DNA of 64,000 nucleotides from Trichaptum fuscoviolaceum (lineage: Eukaryota; Basidiomycota; Agaricomycetes; Hymenochaetales; Trichaptaceae): positions 5,466,599 to 5,530,598 of the forward strand of contig CAJSYZ010000004.1 in assembly GCA_910574455.1 (NCBI GenBank), read 5' to 3'. Shown one piece after another: positions 44,001 to 56,039 of this stretch; the first letter of the stretch is position 1; each line of letters starts with the position of its first letter. Under the pieces are notes generated by a model. It saw only the letters and a program-made list of their open reading frames with translations, made no database searches and was not told where the DNA came from. The position numbers and the translations under genes are program-made.

Positions 44001-47000
44001 GCAGCACGCAACGCTATGCCGACACCATTCTTCGTTTTCCCCAGATATAGCATGCAGTGCTTAGTCGAAATTGGAGGTCATTTACACCTCCATTCCTCCC
44101 TTATACCCGGACCTAACCCACCCCGACTCCGATTTCGCGTTGCCCATGCCCGCTGGCTTCGGGCCCCGGCACTCACTTGCGCTCACAATCCAGTCGATCG
44201 GCGGTCCTGGACCAGCCAGCCATGGTGTTTCTGAAATCGCTGCTGATCCGCCTTTTTGAGAAGGATAAAGCATTTTTCAGCCAGCCCCCCCCCTCCCCAC
44301 GGTGCCTTTGCCAGTCCTTTATTCTGTGCTTACTCTTTACTCAATCTCGTGGCGATACTCAGTCCTGTTTTTGGACATCTGAGCCGCGAAATCGACGGAC
44401 TGTTTGGCGAACATTAGTCTCGAAGGCAACGTATGTCCGAGTCGTGTTCGTGGCGATTCGTCCAGGGCCGACTTGACAAATCTTGGTCGACAGAGAACTC
44501 CATTCTCTCATGTAAGCCACAACATTGATAGTACATACCAGTAATAACGCATTCTTCGCTTTCCCCCAGACATCCAAATCGTTCAATCAGAATCGAAGCA
44601 TCCTAATCGATCGGTCTCAAATGTGCTTTACTTTATGTTATTCTCCATTTTATCTTACAGATAGCCCGAATTGCCTAGCTTGTCCGTTGGCTGGTAATCA
44701 GTGCATAGGTGTGTGGCGTGTAACATCAGGTTTCTTGTTCTCAACGTTAATATAGCTTCTGCGACGGACAGAAACTTTTGTGCTTCCTCCTTCCATTCCA
44801 GCTTTTTCAACCATCTTTCGAGTCTCGTGTGCCTCAGATTTCTGTATATCCTTGGCGGACAACACCGGCTTGGAAGCAACTCCCAATATTGCACGCGTGA
44901 AAGGAGCCTTCCGAGCGATGGAGGAGGCGTCCAGTGACGCGTGCTCGAGGTAAATGCGTATCGCGTGGCGTACTACATTGGCAATGTAGACTCAGGCGAG
45001 TTGCCCTTAATCAATCATGGCTCCCCCTCACCAGGATCTTCGAAACAGCAAACACCACCCTCCCCGCCTTCATGAACATTCTGGAGTCTGGAGCGAAAGG
45101 AGCCTTTTTAATGCTTATGCTTGGAAACCTGCATTCTTCTTGCTCGGAATTGTTGAGTGGCAGATGATGCCCTGTCTTATCTGGACTTCTTCGTTCTCTT
45201 TCTTCTGCGCGCGGGGTTGATAGTGCTCGCCCTTCTTTCTCTTCCTGCATTCTTCCCGTAGACAACATTCCTTTGCAAGGAGATTAGCAACAAGAGCTGA
45301 AGAACAATGCGTCTCCATTGTAACTCTCTCTTCACTCTTGTTATCTGCATTTGGTGGTTTGGGCCGCATCGTCTCCGGTCTTCTGTAGCGTTCATTTCCG
45401 AGAGCCTGCGGACCCGAGGAAAGTTTTTTATTGGTTGGACGTTCATCTTCTTCCACGAGGCGCCTAGCTCAGCGCTGGATAGTTTAATGACCATGCACCG
45501 TCATTCAGATCAATTATCGCCTGTGCGACGAGCACGGACCTCTGCTCTTTGCTGTCTTTTCTCATTACTATTGTGCCTTCATACATAAACCTGACTCAGC
45601 GCTGGGGTGTCACGGTTCTCCGATTGGGCCGCTATGTCTCTACAGTATCGCGTTTTCGCAGCCTAGATGCAAAAGGATCTCCGAGTCCTCGAAGTCACGA
45701 CTTACGAGGGCTAGTTATCACGCTGACGATTTGGTTACGCCCGGGCCCTTAGGGTTGATGGTGATCGCGTAGCCTGCACGTAAAGGATCATTGGATCTAC
45801 TGATATGCCTATACACACCCTCGTGTCCAGGCAAGGTATGAGATGAGATGGTGAATGATATCGCCATTTCATATTGTGACAAGTACGCGATCGATCGAGT
45901 CCGACTGCAGCGTGCAACAGATAATTTCTCCGAACCCCTAGCCACCCTTACCCTTGACAATCATCATGGTCATGCCGCACTTTGCGCCTTGAAGTGTCAA
46001 TACTTGACCGCACACTCTGTTGCCAGTTGCTAGTGAATCATGCTAGCGTACGGCTCGACGTGAGTGAAGCAGTCGTATTGCATTGACACTCAGGCTTATC
46101 GACTTGCCCATCAGTGACTCGTGTGTTAGATAAGTACCGCAGATAGATTGTCACGACATTGGAGCCATCATATCCGAAGCAACGTTTTTACATTCCGATG
46201 CACCCGAAGGCATTAGAAAATGATGGGAGTGAAAGGCTAACTAACGTGATTAGGGTCCATTCCGGCCTCGGGTTCTCGTGCATACGTAGATGGCGCTTTA
46301 GGGTTCGGGATGTGCCAGTGTGGGGTAATATGTTACATGCCAGTGGGAAGGCTTGACATGCCCATTTTGATACATACACATGCATGACAATCGGTCGTCA
46401 AAGATATTGACATACGACATACCGTCATCGCTCCTGGCTACCGGAAGCACCCTTCTCTCATGTCTTTTTTCATTTCCGGGTCATTTCTCGGGAATAGGGC
46501 ATGAGCCTGCCGTCATAATACCTGTGGCGGCTCATGCAATGCAGAAGATAGATCTAGATGTGCATTATTGCGGAGAGATTGTCACGGTGATGCGACGCGC
46601 CCCTCGGGTGGGATTGCACGTGTGCCCATGGAACGCATAATCAACAAACATGGAAGGGCATGCGACGTCTGTGGCCAATGTTCAGGTCGGGCGCACTCCA
46701 AGAGGCAGCCGTGATTACTCGGCGCCCACTGGCGGCGCTCAATTAGACAGCTCATGCGGTCTTGCGCTTTTGATTTTCAACTATCCGGCCTCTGCATTAA
46801 AATCCAAACCAAATCCTACGTTATTGTTCTTTCGATTTTTAATGTGCGCCGGGGGAAATGATCTCATCAACTAAATCGGAGTCCTCACATTCTGGCCGAG
46901 CCATAGCCATGGACAGAGGTCCTACTAAGATACTGAATAATGTCACAAAACAATTTTGTGCAATGCTGTAAGCTACTACTATGCAGTATGTTCCGCGATA

Positions 47001-48700
47001 GTATTAGGACGGGAGCCAACTGGTGTAGTCCGGGCGTACCTGACTTACGAGAAGATCGGAAAACACCTTGAATGGAATGTCCTCTTCCATTTTCCAGTCA
47101 GGGCTCAGAAGCTCTTCGCACAAGTACACATGTTGCTCGACACCCGAAGGCTTATCGTCACCTTTTCATACCTACTTTAGACCTGCTAACGTCACCTTTC
47201 GGCGCTACATGATAAACCCGAACAGTTGACCGTGTACATCCCGTGGCAGTGGGCTGCTCGAGGCGTCCCTGTAGTTGCGTGCGCTTGAGAAACGAGCGAA
47301 ACTGCGCTTGCTTTGTTCGCTGTGTTTGAGTATGATCGCGGTCACAAATGGTCCGAGCGATAATCGACGGGCTACGGCTTGTAATTATATATAAATTAGT
47401 AATTAACAATTAGAAGAATTATAAGCCCGGACTAGTCCTAAGCTTACCTCCGTACATCGTGGCACATGATTGCCGATTCCGCCATGTCCGCCGCCGCACG
47501 GCTAACTATATCAATTCATTGGGCGGCCAGGGCCGTCAACATTTATCAGATCTACAGCCCTCTATCCGAGTCGTTTTACCACTTATCCCGTATCCCGCAA
47601 TTGAGGCTAAACAGAGAAGTACGCTACTACGCGCCAACCTAACAGCACAGCCAAGCGAAAGGATTGCATGCTCAAGGTTAGCAGCACATCGCATTGCATC
47701 GCGCGGAGATCTCAGGATGTCTCTCAACCAAAGGGAGTAAGTATGGCGCCAAACGTACTTTAGCCGCTCACTGCAAGCCTCGGATTGGAACCGATGATGC
47801 CAATGGAGGGAATTGGTTTCGTGGGTTGAGACTTGAAGGTCAACTTTGTTTGCTTGGTGCGTTTGTCTTCCTACTGTTGGTAGCGACACGCGAAGTACTG
47901 GCCCACGGATCCGAAGCTCATCGAATTAGTTCATCTTAGATATCATTATTGAACTGTCGTCGACTTACACTATAACGAATTCCGAGGATCTCTCTTAATT
48001 ACTTGTATGACAAGACAAGTCTAGTCACGAATATACAATAAGTATACTTCCGTCAATCAACGCGTACCTCACCGTACCGACTTGTCTGAAGGGGCTGTTT
48101 CGTCGGTTACTAGTCCCGTTCCAGTTTAATGTACGCGCGCCATCGCTTGAGAGCCATTATAATTACATAGTTAGGCTCAAGAGTTGACTGTACCGTAAAG
48201 TGGGCTGTTGAGCGTATAGTCTGAGAGAAGCAATCCATCCACCGTCGGCGGTCGGGTGAAGAGAAGCACTATCTCGGATCCAGTGCGTAGGTCTCTGCGG
48301 CCGGGTTCTAGTAGAAAACACAGATACATAATTCAATGCATGATTCAATAGGGAACAAACACTTTAGAGGCTTAGAACAATGATCATGAGAGAAAGTGAA
48401 GGCGGAATTTGTCCTGCTCGTCCATGAAAACTTTATCTCTCGCAAGCAGTCCGACGGCTGTACCATCGTTTTGCACACAAATGAGTTAGAAGAACGTATT
48501 CCATAGAAATCAAGAATACAATGATAAACTACATACATTGCTTCTGAAACAAAATCCACCATTGAGAAAAAATGTTTCTCCTATACGGGCCACATTGACC
48601 TTCAATCTGCCGAAGTGATCTAGGTAGAAGATGTCTGCTCTCCCTCGCAAGAGTTCAGGACACTATCGAAAACACCACATACATTAGTATACGGCCTGGA
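41090..48700. other. Long stretch without a supportable gene
   Basis: Many short frames on both strands, none with a domain, consistent splice pattern or conserved motif. Base composition is mixed, with pyrimidine-rich tracts and repeated short words related to GAATCCGAATCCGAG and CTCGGACTCGGAG (for example near 41905, 43010 and 43625). These give a 5'-leader-like look, but no coding exon follows that I can identify. No tRNA or rRNA signature was found. Confidence 0.5.
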
Positions 48701-49349
48701 AAAGCGTCCCAAATATCAACGCACGAGGTGATCAACTTTGGAAGAAAAGCAAAAAACGTCGAGCGAGCGGTATAAAAAGGGCAGTCGGACCCTGCAGTGC
48801 CAGTCACGGTGGCGCACGGACCATCAACGCAATAAATTCAATTATCATCAAGTTAGTAGTTCACGTGACCTTCCCGCGTCTATATTTTGTGTTGGTGTTC
48901 GACGAACGACTCCTTTTTCCTTACAGTCATCTTCGAGCTCTGTGTGCCACCTCGCCTATTTCTCTCATAAAGCGAGAAGAGCACGCTATAGTACTTAAGC
49001 TCGGGTGGATTAATCTTCGGAGAGCAGTCGCTGGGCATGTCGTCTACTTCATATTTTCTTACTGGTAGAGCGACGAATCAGCTTCTGTCACATTTTTCTA
49101 AGTTGTCTTTCTCGTACTTGTGTTCGATACTCTACCTCTTCAATAGAATAGAATCTTATAATATTCTTGCAAATCGCAGAGCTCTAAGAACGTACGTGTG
49201 CGAGAGAAATCTGTGGTTGATTGCACGTGACAATACTGCACTTGTTGATCTTCAAGTTGCTGCCTTGCGGTCGCCTTTCTGTCTCAACTCTCCACAATCG
49301 ATGTTGGTGACGTCGGACGACCATTAGCTCTTCCCGGAGATAATATCCA

Positions 49350-50290
49350 GTGACTATCGGAAAGAAAGCATATCTCCCCCTCTGGTTTCTTATGAAGGTC
49401 TCACGCTGCGAAGGAAAGTTTAACCATGCGACCACTGGCACAGTAGAACCCGAGACTCAGAGCATCGCGTCTCTTACCGAAACGCCCGATGCAGATGATA
49501 CAATGATGTCGTGTACCCGAAACATCGTGTTATTTCCCTACCGTTTGAAGACCCTGAAATTCTACTGGGATACTTTCCGATGTGCGTATACATCAAGCTA
49601 GTGAACTTGGTCTGATATCTCTTATACTTCTTCTCCAGGTTTGTACCTGCTATGGAAGATCGACATTGCACTCGACAATCTCAGTCTTTCCAGCATGATG
49701 TTCGAGACGGTTGAAGAGAAATCGAGAGGCATTCGCAACGACTTTGACTTGGCCACAGTGATGACGGATGAGTGTCGCTTGCCTGACAAAAATGGTTGGC
49801 AGCGAACAGGTACTCTTTCGTTCATGGCGTTGGATCTGTTGGAGTATAGCGAGGGAGAAATCAAGCGCTGGTACCGACATGACCTAGAGTCCGGTGCATG
49901 GTGTCTGGCGTACCAGATGATCTTCGCGGATGCTGAACGTCAGGATCGGTACACGAATTCAATCGAGGACGTTTACAGGTCAAAAATTTCTGTCATTTAT
50001 GACTTTAAAATGCGGATGGTCAAGGACGAATGGCGACCTCCCTACTTCTTCATCAAGAAGTGGCTGTCTTATTGGTCTGACTTTCATAAGGAACTGAATA
50101 ATCAGACTGCGAATCTGATACCAGAGCCGGGAATACTAGCCCGGGAATCCGAGATACGAGAAGAATTAATAAGAAGAAAATGGACGAAGAATTCATCCGG
50201 TTTGCGGTGCATGCGGCGAAGGATTGCTGTCTAGACAGTTCAAACGTCGCTGCTCTGAAGGACATTTCTTGGATAGACGTGTGGCTGTGA
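49350..50290 (+). pseudogene. FunK1 kinase relic 2, catalytic loop lost
   Basis: Homologous to the C-lobe of the intact FunK1 gene at 26.6 kb. An upstream exon ends LKFYWDTFRC and a 57-bp intron (49582-49638) sits at the same position as in the intact gene. Then come LYLLWKIDIALDNLSLSSMM, RNDFDLATVM, RTGTLSFMALDLLEY, RWYRHDLESGAWCL and FHKELNN. Where the intact protein has AHGDISRTNMM this one has ALDNLSLSSMM: His, catalytic Asp and metal-binding Asn are all replaced. A frameshift near 50190 follows, after which another frame reads DEEFIRFAVHAAKDC and DISWIDVWL to a stop at 50290. Upstream of 49350 only scattered similarity is visible. It is a non-catalytic, decayed copy. Confidence 0.83.
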
Positions 50291-50318
50291 AGTTTGCCTT
50301 TAGTAAAAGTGGGATCCG

Positions 50319-50395
50319 CGTATAATTGTACATACATAGTAGACACATGTCTACTTTCAGTTTTTCTGTAGACATGCGTCTGCTACAATTATACG
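50319..50395. repeat. Perfect-ended hairpin downstream of FunK1 relic 2
   Basis: 12-bp arms cgtataattgta (50319-50330) and tacaattatacg (50384-50395) enclose a second, imperfect inverted pair (about 50338-50355 with 50367-50384) and a T-rich loop. It could be a small MITE or a 3'-end structure. Confidence 0.7.
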
Positions 50396-50709
50396 TGGAA
50401 GGTCGGATGCACAGTTTAGTGAATAACTCAATGCACCGCTATTTCTAAAGGATGCCGAAAATCAATCGCTCTTCACTACTGTAACTACATAAGAGTGGCC
50501 ACTTCAGCTGCACTGGTCCTTACTGCGAGTAGGGCATGGCGGAAGAGATTAACCATTTTGACACGGCATGTGTAGCACGTGCAACACGTCCTATGTTATT
50601 GCTTTAGTTTAGTTCCTCGTAGTTCCTTGCTTTGCTCATTCACATCTGCATCGCGCATCATTCTCTTGAGCAAATTTCCAAAGAGAGCGTAGAATTTGCC
50701 TACTGTCAG

Positions 50710-52140
50710 CACTAGACTGGTCCGAGATCACTTTGTTGTACAAGCCTGAGTTGAGCAAGCAAACTGTTTCGCGATGATAATCGATGAGGCGTCTCGATAG
50801 ATGGCATAGAGCAGATACAAAAAGTACAAGAACAAGTCGTACGGTAATGGGTTGGACACATCGTCATCTCGGCGCTTCGCTCAAAGATTGCGTCCCAGCA
50901 CCCGAGCCTCTTGTCTTCGTAATTCGAGATGCGAATAAGGCGCGTCCCGACGTTAGGTCGATGGACGTGTCTGCCTGGATCTGCAACTTCGGAGGAGGAA
51001 GCTCGCGTTGACTTTCGGACATGCACTCGCAATCGCTCGACTTGCAACATTAACAATCTTCCGAGTTTTCGCACACAGAGCTACTAGGATGTTAGTGATG
51101 AGTTGGTATCGTTTGTGAAAGAGACTCACATCCAAGGCATAGACGGTGTCAACTAGCACGATAATCGTATCAGCACGATCCTCGTGGTAAGGAACTGACA
51201 TGCTTAAAGCTTGCGCTGGGTCATGCATTGTAATAACATCCGTTTCTGAGACTGTTAGCACAGATGCTCCAGGTAGATTTCAGATGTCGACGGGCGCTTG
51301 ACCTCCATTCCCTACGAACAGAAATCAACAAGGAAGTAGTGAAGGAAGAGGTAGACTACGCACCTGTGCATACCCCTTATGGCCCTTGGCATAAACATCC
51401 ATCGAAATTGCGACGTGCAACTCCGTGGTCTCTTCGTCGGGTACCAGCGTCGCAGTCAGCCAGGGACACAAATCGACGTTGCAATCCCTCGGAACATAGG
51501 GTAGTAGGCGCAAAGTACACCTCGTCCAAGAGGAAGAAGCCTCGCTCGAAACACTGCAAGAACGTCTTTCTTGACTGATGCGATAGGCGAGCGTGTTTGC
51601 CATCATGGAGTCAGTCAAGTCCACCATACTGCTGTCGTTAGAGAATTTCTCCACCTGCTCGACAATAAAGAAGGTAGTTCATTTGTCGATGATGTCCGAC
51701 CACTTCAGGACCTCCTTCTTTCCCTGCATGACGGTCACACTGAAAATTGCTTAGTTTACCCTCGAGTTCATGAATAACTTACTTACCATGAGGGGACGAG
51801 GATAAGATAAGGTTTCTTAACCGTGCACTCCCACGCGTTCTTTACTGGCCCGTATCCAGGAAGGATTTCCTAAGTTTAAGATATCAACAGCTTTCTGACA
51901 GGATTTTGAGCCCCCATTGATCTTCTTCCAGGCGAGCATAGTCGAGCCATACGCTGTCCTTCATCCATCGTGAACAAGTTTCCCTCGTACTCGAGTTTCG
52001 AGCGCGCTTCGGCTACATTGCTGCCTTTTCGAACTTGGCACAGACGGCACAAAACGTTTGAGTCTGAAGAGTCTATCCAGGGTAAACGAGTGTTTAACGC
52101 GCAAAATCCCAAACAAGATACCTTATAGACAGCACCGCCT
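50710..52140 (-). pseudogene. Unknown gene, tandem relic A
   Basis: Spliced-looking minus-strand gene of a family I do not recognise. Readable pieces in order are LPWIDSSDSNVLCRLCQVRK and KLEYEGNLFTMDEGQRMARL (51876-52112), LPGYGPVKNAWECTVKKPYL (about 51790-51860), FSNDSSMVDLTDSMMANTLA with YRISQE (51590-51650), and DEETTELHVAISMDVYAKGH with KGYAQ before a GT donor (51365-51440). A segment containing a stop then reads LPGASVLTVSETDVITMHDP and VPYHEDRADTIIVLVDTVYA (51130-51290), and a last exon reads RKIVNVASRAIASACPKVN. The stop replaces a Trp that is present in the partner copy. No known domain; a regulator-like or F-box-associated protein is only a guess. Confidence 0.5.
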
Positions 52141-52189
52141 CTGATAGATACCTCTATCTTCGCGAAAGAGTTGAATGTCGCCTGACTAA

Positions 52190-53850
52190 TTTAATTCGTC
52201 CCATATCATTGCCAAAGTAACCCGAAATGCGACTTGATATCAACGAGGTACGTCGGCCTCGTCCAGATTGACGATGAACGATCCTGACCCACTCTGTGGA
52301 GGACGAACGTGTTGGCCTTCAGATGTGCCGAAACAGGCACAATTGCTCGACTTGCGTTGCTGAACAATTTCCCGGGTTTCCGCATGCAGTGCTGGGAAGA
52401 CGTCAGATACGAGAGAGAGTTTAGCATGAAAGTCAGCTCACGTCCAAAGCATAGACACTGTTGGAGTACACAGTTGTCTTATCACTGTGATCCTCGTGAT
52501 AAGGAACTAGGATGCTTGAAGCTTGTGTGGTCCATGCACATTTGTAGCGTCCGCTTCAGATTCTGCTCACCGGGACGATTCCAGGTGTCGTAGGGCATCT
52601 TGCCTCCGTGCACTACAAGTGAAAGTCAAGAAGGAAATAGCGAACTAAAAGGTTGAATACGCACCTGTACATTCGCGTTATGGTCCATCCGATTTGCGTC
52701 GTACAGCCCCGCAATCTCTTCTTCGTCATCGCAGTCAGCTCCGGACACCAATCCTCGCTACAACACTTCGGAACAAAAAAGTAGGCGCATCTTGTATATC
52801 CTCATCTCCGAAGAAGCCTTTCGCAGAACAGCAAGAACATTGGCTTTGACTAGAGCGACAGTTGTGCGTGTTTGCCGCCCTCCAGACCACGTCGTTACCG
52901 CGGTGCCGCTGTCGCCCATGGCCTCCCCCTCCTGATCGACGGTGTAGACGACAGATTGGATGTTTGTGGAGATGTCCGATAGGGTGTGCGCTCGAGGGTG
53001 AAGGAAACAATGGGTTAAGGGTATAGTACGGTAACGTCAGAACTTCGTCGTCTGTGGGCCATCAGAGGTGGCAACGTAAAGCACACGACACGTTAGTTCT
53101 CGTGAATGAACGCAGAACTGAAAGGTCTCGATTAGAGAGAAGGAATGAAATGCAAGTGACATCAACTCACCTGATAACGGGCTCACAGATCAACATCACT
53201 AACCGCGCCTGCTCTGAGCTTGTATTGCATCACGCAAAGATAAAGCACCAATCTCCCTGAAGTTTCCGGCGACACTCTGGTTTCAGAGACAAGCAAATTC
53301 CTGATCGGAGGGGAAGATAAGCAGAACTAGCCCATCTTACTTGCATTTGTGCGCTTCCAGAGAGGTCCCCGGACGTCGAAATGGGAAGAACCACAAATTC
53401 GCAAAAGTGAGTTGCTTGTGAGGGACGCAGTGAAGGGTATTCGGTATGGCTGATTGCAATCCTATAGACAGGTATTATCATTTGTGGGGGATGATATGAA
53501 GTAAGCAATGCACTAACGTTTTGCACGACAGGCGATATTGTCTCGTTTCCTACGACGCTTCATCTCCCTTTGCTACGCAAGCGTATACTTCACTGACCCC
53601 ATATATCGCGCTGTCAAGGGCATCCTCCGGCCCATCACGTTCTCGAGGTGCGTTTCAACGAGTCTTCTTCCTGACAAGCATAGTCTTGCCATACAACATA
53701 GTTTCGACCTTCGCGTCCTTCAACTTGAAGTGCCAGTGTGTTTCCAAACCTTCCAAACTTGGAAGATGCGGCGACTCGGGAGTCGGAGTAGTAGTAAGCA
53801 GTCTCACGGTTGCCAGAGTCATCCGAGTCACTTCATGTTGAGTGGTTCAA
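52190..53850 (-). pseudogene. Unknown gene, tandem relic B
   Basis: Direct tandem partner of the relic at 50.7-52.1 kb, about 1.3 kb apart. Matching pieces include KGFFGDEDIQ-like sequence (near 52810), the DTWNRPGE counterpart of the segment broken by a stop in copy A (near 52580), VPYHEDHSDKTTV and VYALDVS (near 52440-52510), and a terminal exon KPGKLFSNASRAIVPVSAHL ending at a TGA near 52206. Upstream it extends further than copy A, with THWHFKLKDAKVETMLYGKT and MLVRKKTR followed by a stop (about 53665-53745). Frame breaks show that it is not functional. Confidence 0.5.
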
Positions 53851-53950
53851 GTTGATGCGACCGACCACACTTTCACTCATCTACTTCCTAAATACAGGCC
53901 CTGAAACACCACTGAACTCAACAACGAACAGCAGCATTGATACAAAGAGC

Positions 53951-54748
53951 ATGGCCAAGATCGACGTGAACCTTCCGTATAATGAAACCTGGAAGGCACT
54001 CAGGAATAATATACAATGTGAGTATACACGTTTTTACTGGATTTATTCTAACGGTTATCTAGGCTTGTACCTGATGTGGAAGATCAGCATTTCCCATGGC
54101 GATGTTAGTCATATCAACATGATGTACAAAGAGAAGGGCGAGGTGACAGGCATTCTCAGTGGCTCGGACCGAACCGCAGAGATGAAGGATGCTTTTCTAT
54201 CACTTGGCAAGAAGGGATGGGAACAAACATGTACTCTTCCGTTCATTGCGTCGGATTTATTGAAGTTCTGCGAGGAAGAAACCAAGCGCTGGTACCGACA
54301 TGACTTGGAGTCTATTACATGGTGTTTGACGTTGCTAATGGTGTTCAAGGAATTTGAGCTTCTGAAGTGGTATACAGAAACACTCAAGCAAATCTATTAC
54401 CACAAAAACTCTGTCCTTTTCAACTTCGATGTGGACATAGTGAAGAAAGACTGGCAAGCTTACGCAATTTTCATCATCGACTGGTTGTCATCATGGTGCG
54501 CACTGCATAGGGAGATGTCATCTTTGACTAGATATACCAGCTTCAAGACGAAGACCGAGAAGATCGATAAACGAGAAGCGTATGACATTGCTCACCCAGA
54601 CGAAGGATTCATCCGTCAAGTTGTACTAGACATTGCGAAAGGCCTCAGTCTGGAAAGGGGGCGCATCGATGCTTTGGAGAACACTACTTGGATAAACGTG
54701 CAACTATATAGGCAGCCGTTAACGATGTGCGATGTCACCCCTGTTTAA
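53951..54748 (+). pseudogene. FunK1 kinase relic 3, truncated, Mg site changed
   Basis: A C-lobe-only FunK1 fragment. From the ATG at 53951 it reads LPYNETWKALRNNIQ, then a 45-bp intron (54018-54062) at the position conserved in the other copies. Next are LYLMWKISISHGDVSHINMM (catalytic Asp and Asn kept) and GILSGSDRTAEM, where the DFD triplet of the intact gene is GSD, removing the first metal-binding Asp. Then come CTLPFIASDLLKF, RWYRHDLESITWCL and HPDEGFIRQVVLDIAKGLS, with the stop after VTPV at 54746-54748. The frame is open, but the N-lobe and ATP site are absent, so it cannot be an active kinase. It could be a non-catalytic protein; relic is more likely. Confidence 0.75.
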
Positions 54749-54749
54749 T

Positions 54750-55350
54750 GGCCGCAAGTATGATCGTATTCCTTCCCAAGCCTTCACGTAGTTCTGAAGA
54801 GGCCGAGGCCTTGTCCTTGCGTACGACCAGCTGTCTTCAAGCTTCTACAGTACACCACATTGTGTGCTATGCAACCCGGTCATGAGTGCAATCTCTTTCT
54901 CCATCGCATGTTCGACGCTGAGCTCTCGTAGGTTCTCCGATCACCAGTAAGGAACTGATGCAAGCCGGACTCTCGGTAGGCGGCGAGTGCCTTCGCTCGA
55001 GTGCCTGGCGGATGTTAATACACTCGAAGGGCGATTCATAGATTGCCACACAGGTTCATTTTCCAAATGAAGATGCCAGCATCAGTAGTTCTTTCTCCTC
55101 CGATACGCTGGAAAGTAATGGAGCGGACACGATGGCTTAATCGCAGGATGTGCTTGAGCCTGTCCTTATATGTACATAGTTTAGTTCTCTTCACACAACT
55201 ATGTTGAGGCTGAAAAATGGCCACAAAAGCAATATCCATTCGTCTATGTGAAATCTCTCTTTACCAGTCACCAAAGGCGCTTCCGATTCCTTTACTGTAT
55301 AGATACTCATACTGTAACATCCCATAATTCTGTCTGGTAAAATTCCTCCC
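54750..55350. other. Intergenic, no gene seen
   Basis: Separates convergent features (FunK1 relic 3 on plus, the double-psi beta-barrel gene on minus). Short frames only. Confidence 0.5.
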
Positions 55351-55937
55351 TCAGTCGAAAGACCAGGTGACTCCGTGGATGCGTCCGATTGACAGGTCTC
55401 CAGCAAGGTCAATGAATGCAGCAGGAGAGAAGTCTAAATCAAATTCTGCGCAACCTGTGCACCGATCGACAACTTTCACAGTCACTGATTTGCCTTGGAC
55501 TGCTCAGGATAATAATAGAGACTTTAGCTGAAGGCAATCTCCGCGAATGGGTGACTCATGTACGCACAGTTTGCAGTGATAGATTCCTGGCAGATAGGGT
55601 TGTTGTTCGGGTTGGGCGTTGCTCCTCTATAGTCATCAAGCTTAGATGGTCGTTCGCATAATATACAAAAAATGCCACTGTCACTCACGGGAAGGAGTCG
55701 TAAAGCTGCGCTGAGACAGCGACGATCAGGTCATTAGGACCGTTTGTAATACCGCACGCTCCAAGGCCGGGTTCGAAAAAGGTTCCTGTGTACATTTTCA
55801 AGAGTGTATATCGCAATGGATAGTGAACTTTACTCACCGTCACCAGAGTGGGTTCCGCTAAACGGTGGGGAGAGTGCGGTAACTGCAGTGGCGAACGCGC
55901 AGGAGGAGAAGAGGACGAGCTTGAAGAAGGCGAACAT
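55351..55937 (-). CDS. Small secreted double-psi beta-barrel (RlpA/expansin-like) protein
   Basis: Four exons on the minus strand (55838-55937, 55689-55785, 55568-55626, 55351-55499) with GT-AG introns of 52-68 bp give 134 aa. The N-terminus MFAFFKLVLFSSCAFATAVT is a signal peptide. The mature part has GDGTFFEPGLGACGITNGPN, DLIVAVSAQLYDSFPGATPN, NPICQESITANFQGKSVTVK, VVDRCTGCAEFDLDFSPAAF and IGRIHGVTWSF. This is the DPBB fold with the conserved GACG, DRC..C and DLSPAAF-type motifs typical of fungal RlpA-like secreted proteins. Such proteins bind or loosen cell-wall glycans or act as protease inhibitors; the specific role here is unknown. The length is normal for the family and the gene looks intact. 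Confidence 0.9.
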
Positions 55938-56026
55938 TATGGCTCAGAATTTGACCGATTGGTAGGAGCTTTGAAGCAAGGGTGCTAGTACTGCAGGTTG
56001 AGGGATGAAGGGCTTTGAGTTGAGAG

Positions 56027-56035
56027 CTTTTATAT
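56027..56035 (-). promoter_or_regulatory. TATA box of the DPBB gene
   Basis: The minus strand reads ATATAAAAG about 90 bases upstream of the start codon at 55937, a good TATA match at a plausible distance for a fungal gene with a short leader. Confidence 0.55.
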
Positions 56036-56039
56036 TGAA

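Noticed and set aside
41091..46900. Numerous 60-180 codon frames on both strands, including 43522-44064
   Set aside because: No conserved motif, no consistent splice pattern, and serine/arginine/proline-rich translations typical of random frames in pyrimidine-rich DNA.
47720..47810. Possible tRNA B-box (ggttccaatcc on the minus strand)
   Set aside because: No matching A-box, acceptor stem or anticodon arm can be folded around it.
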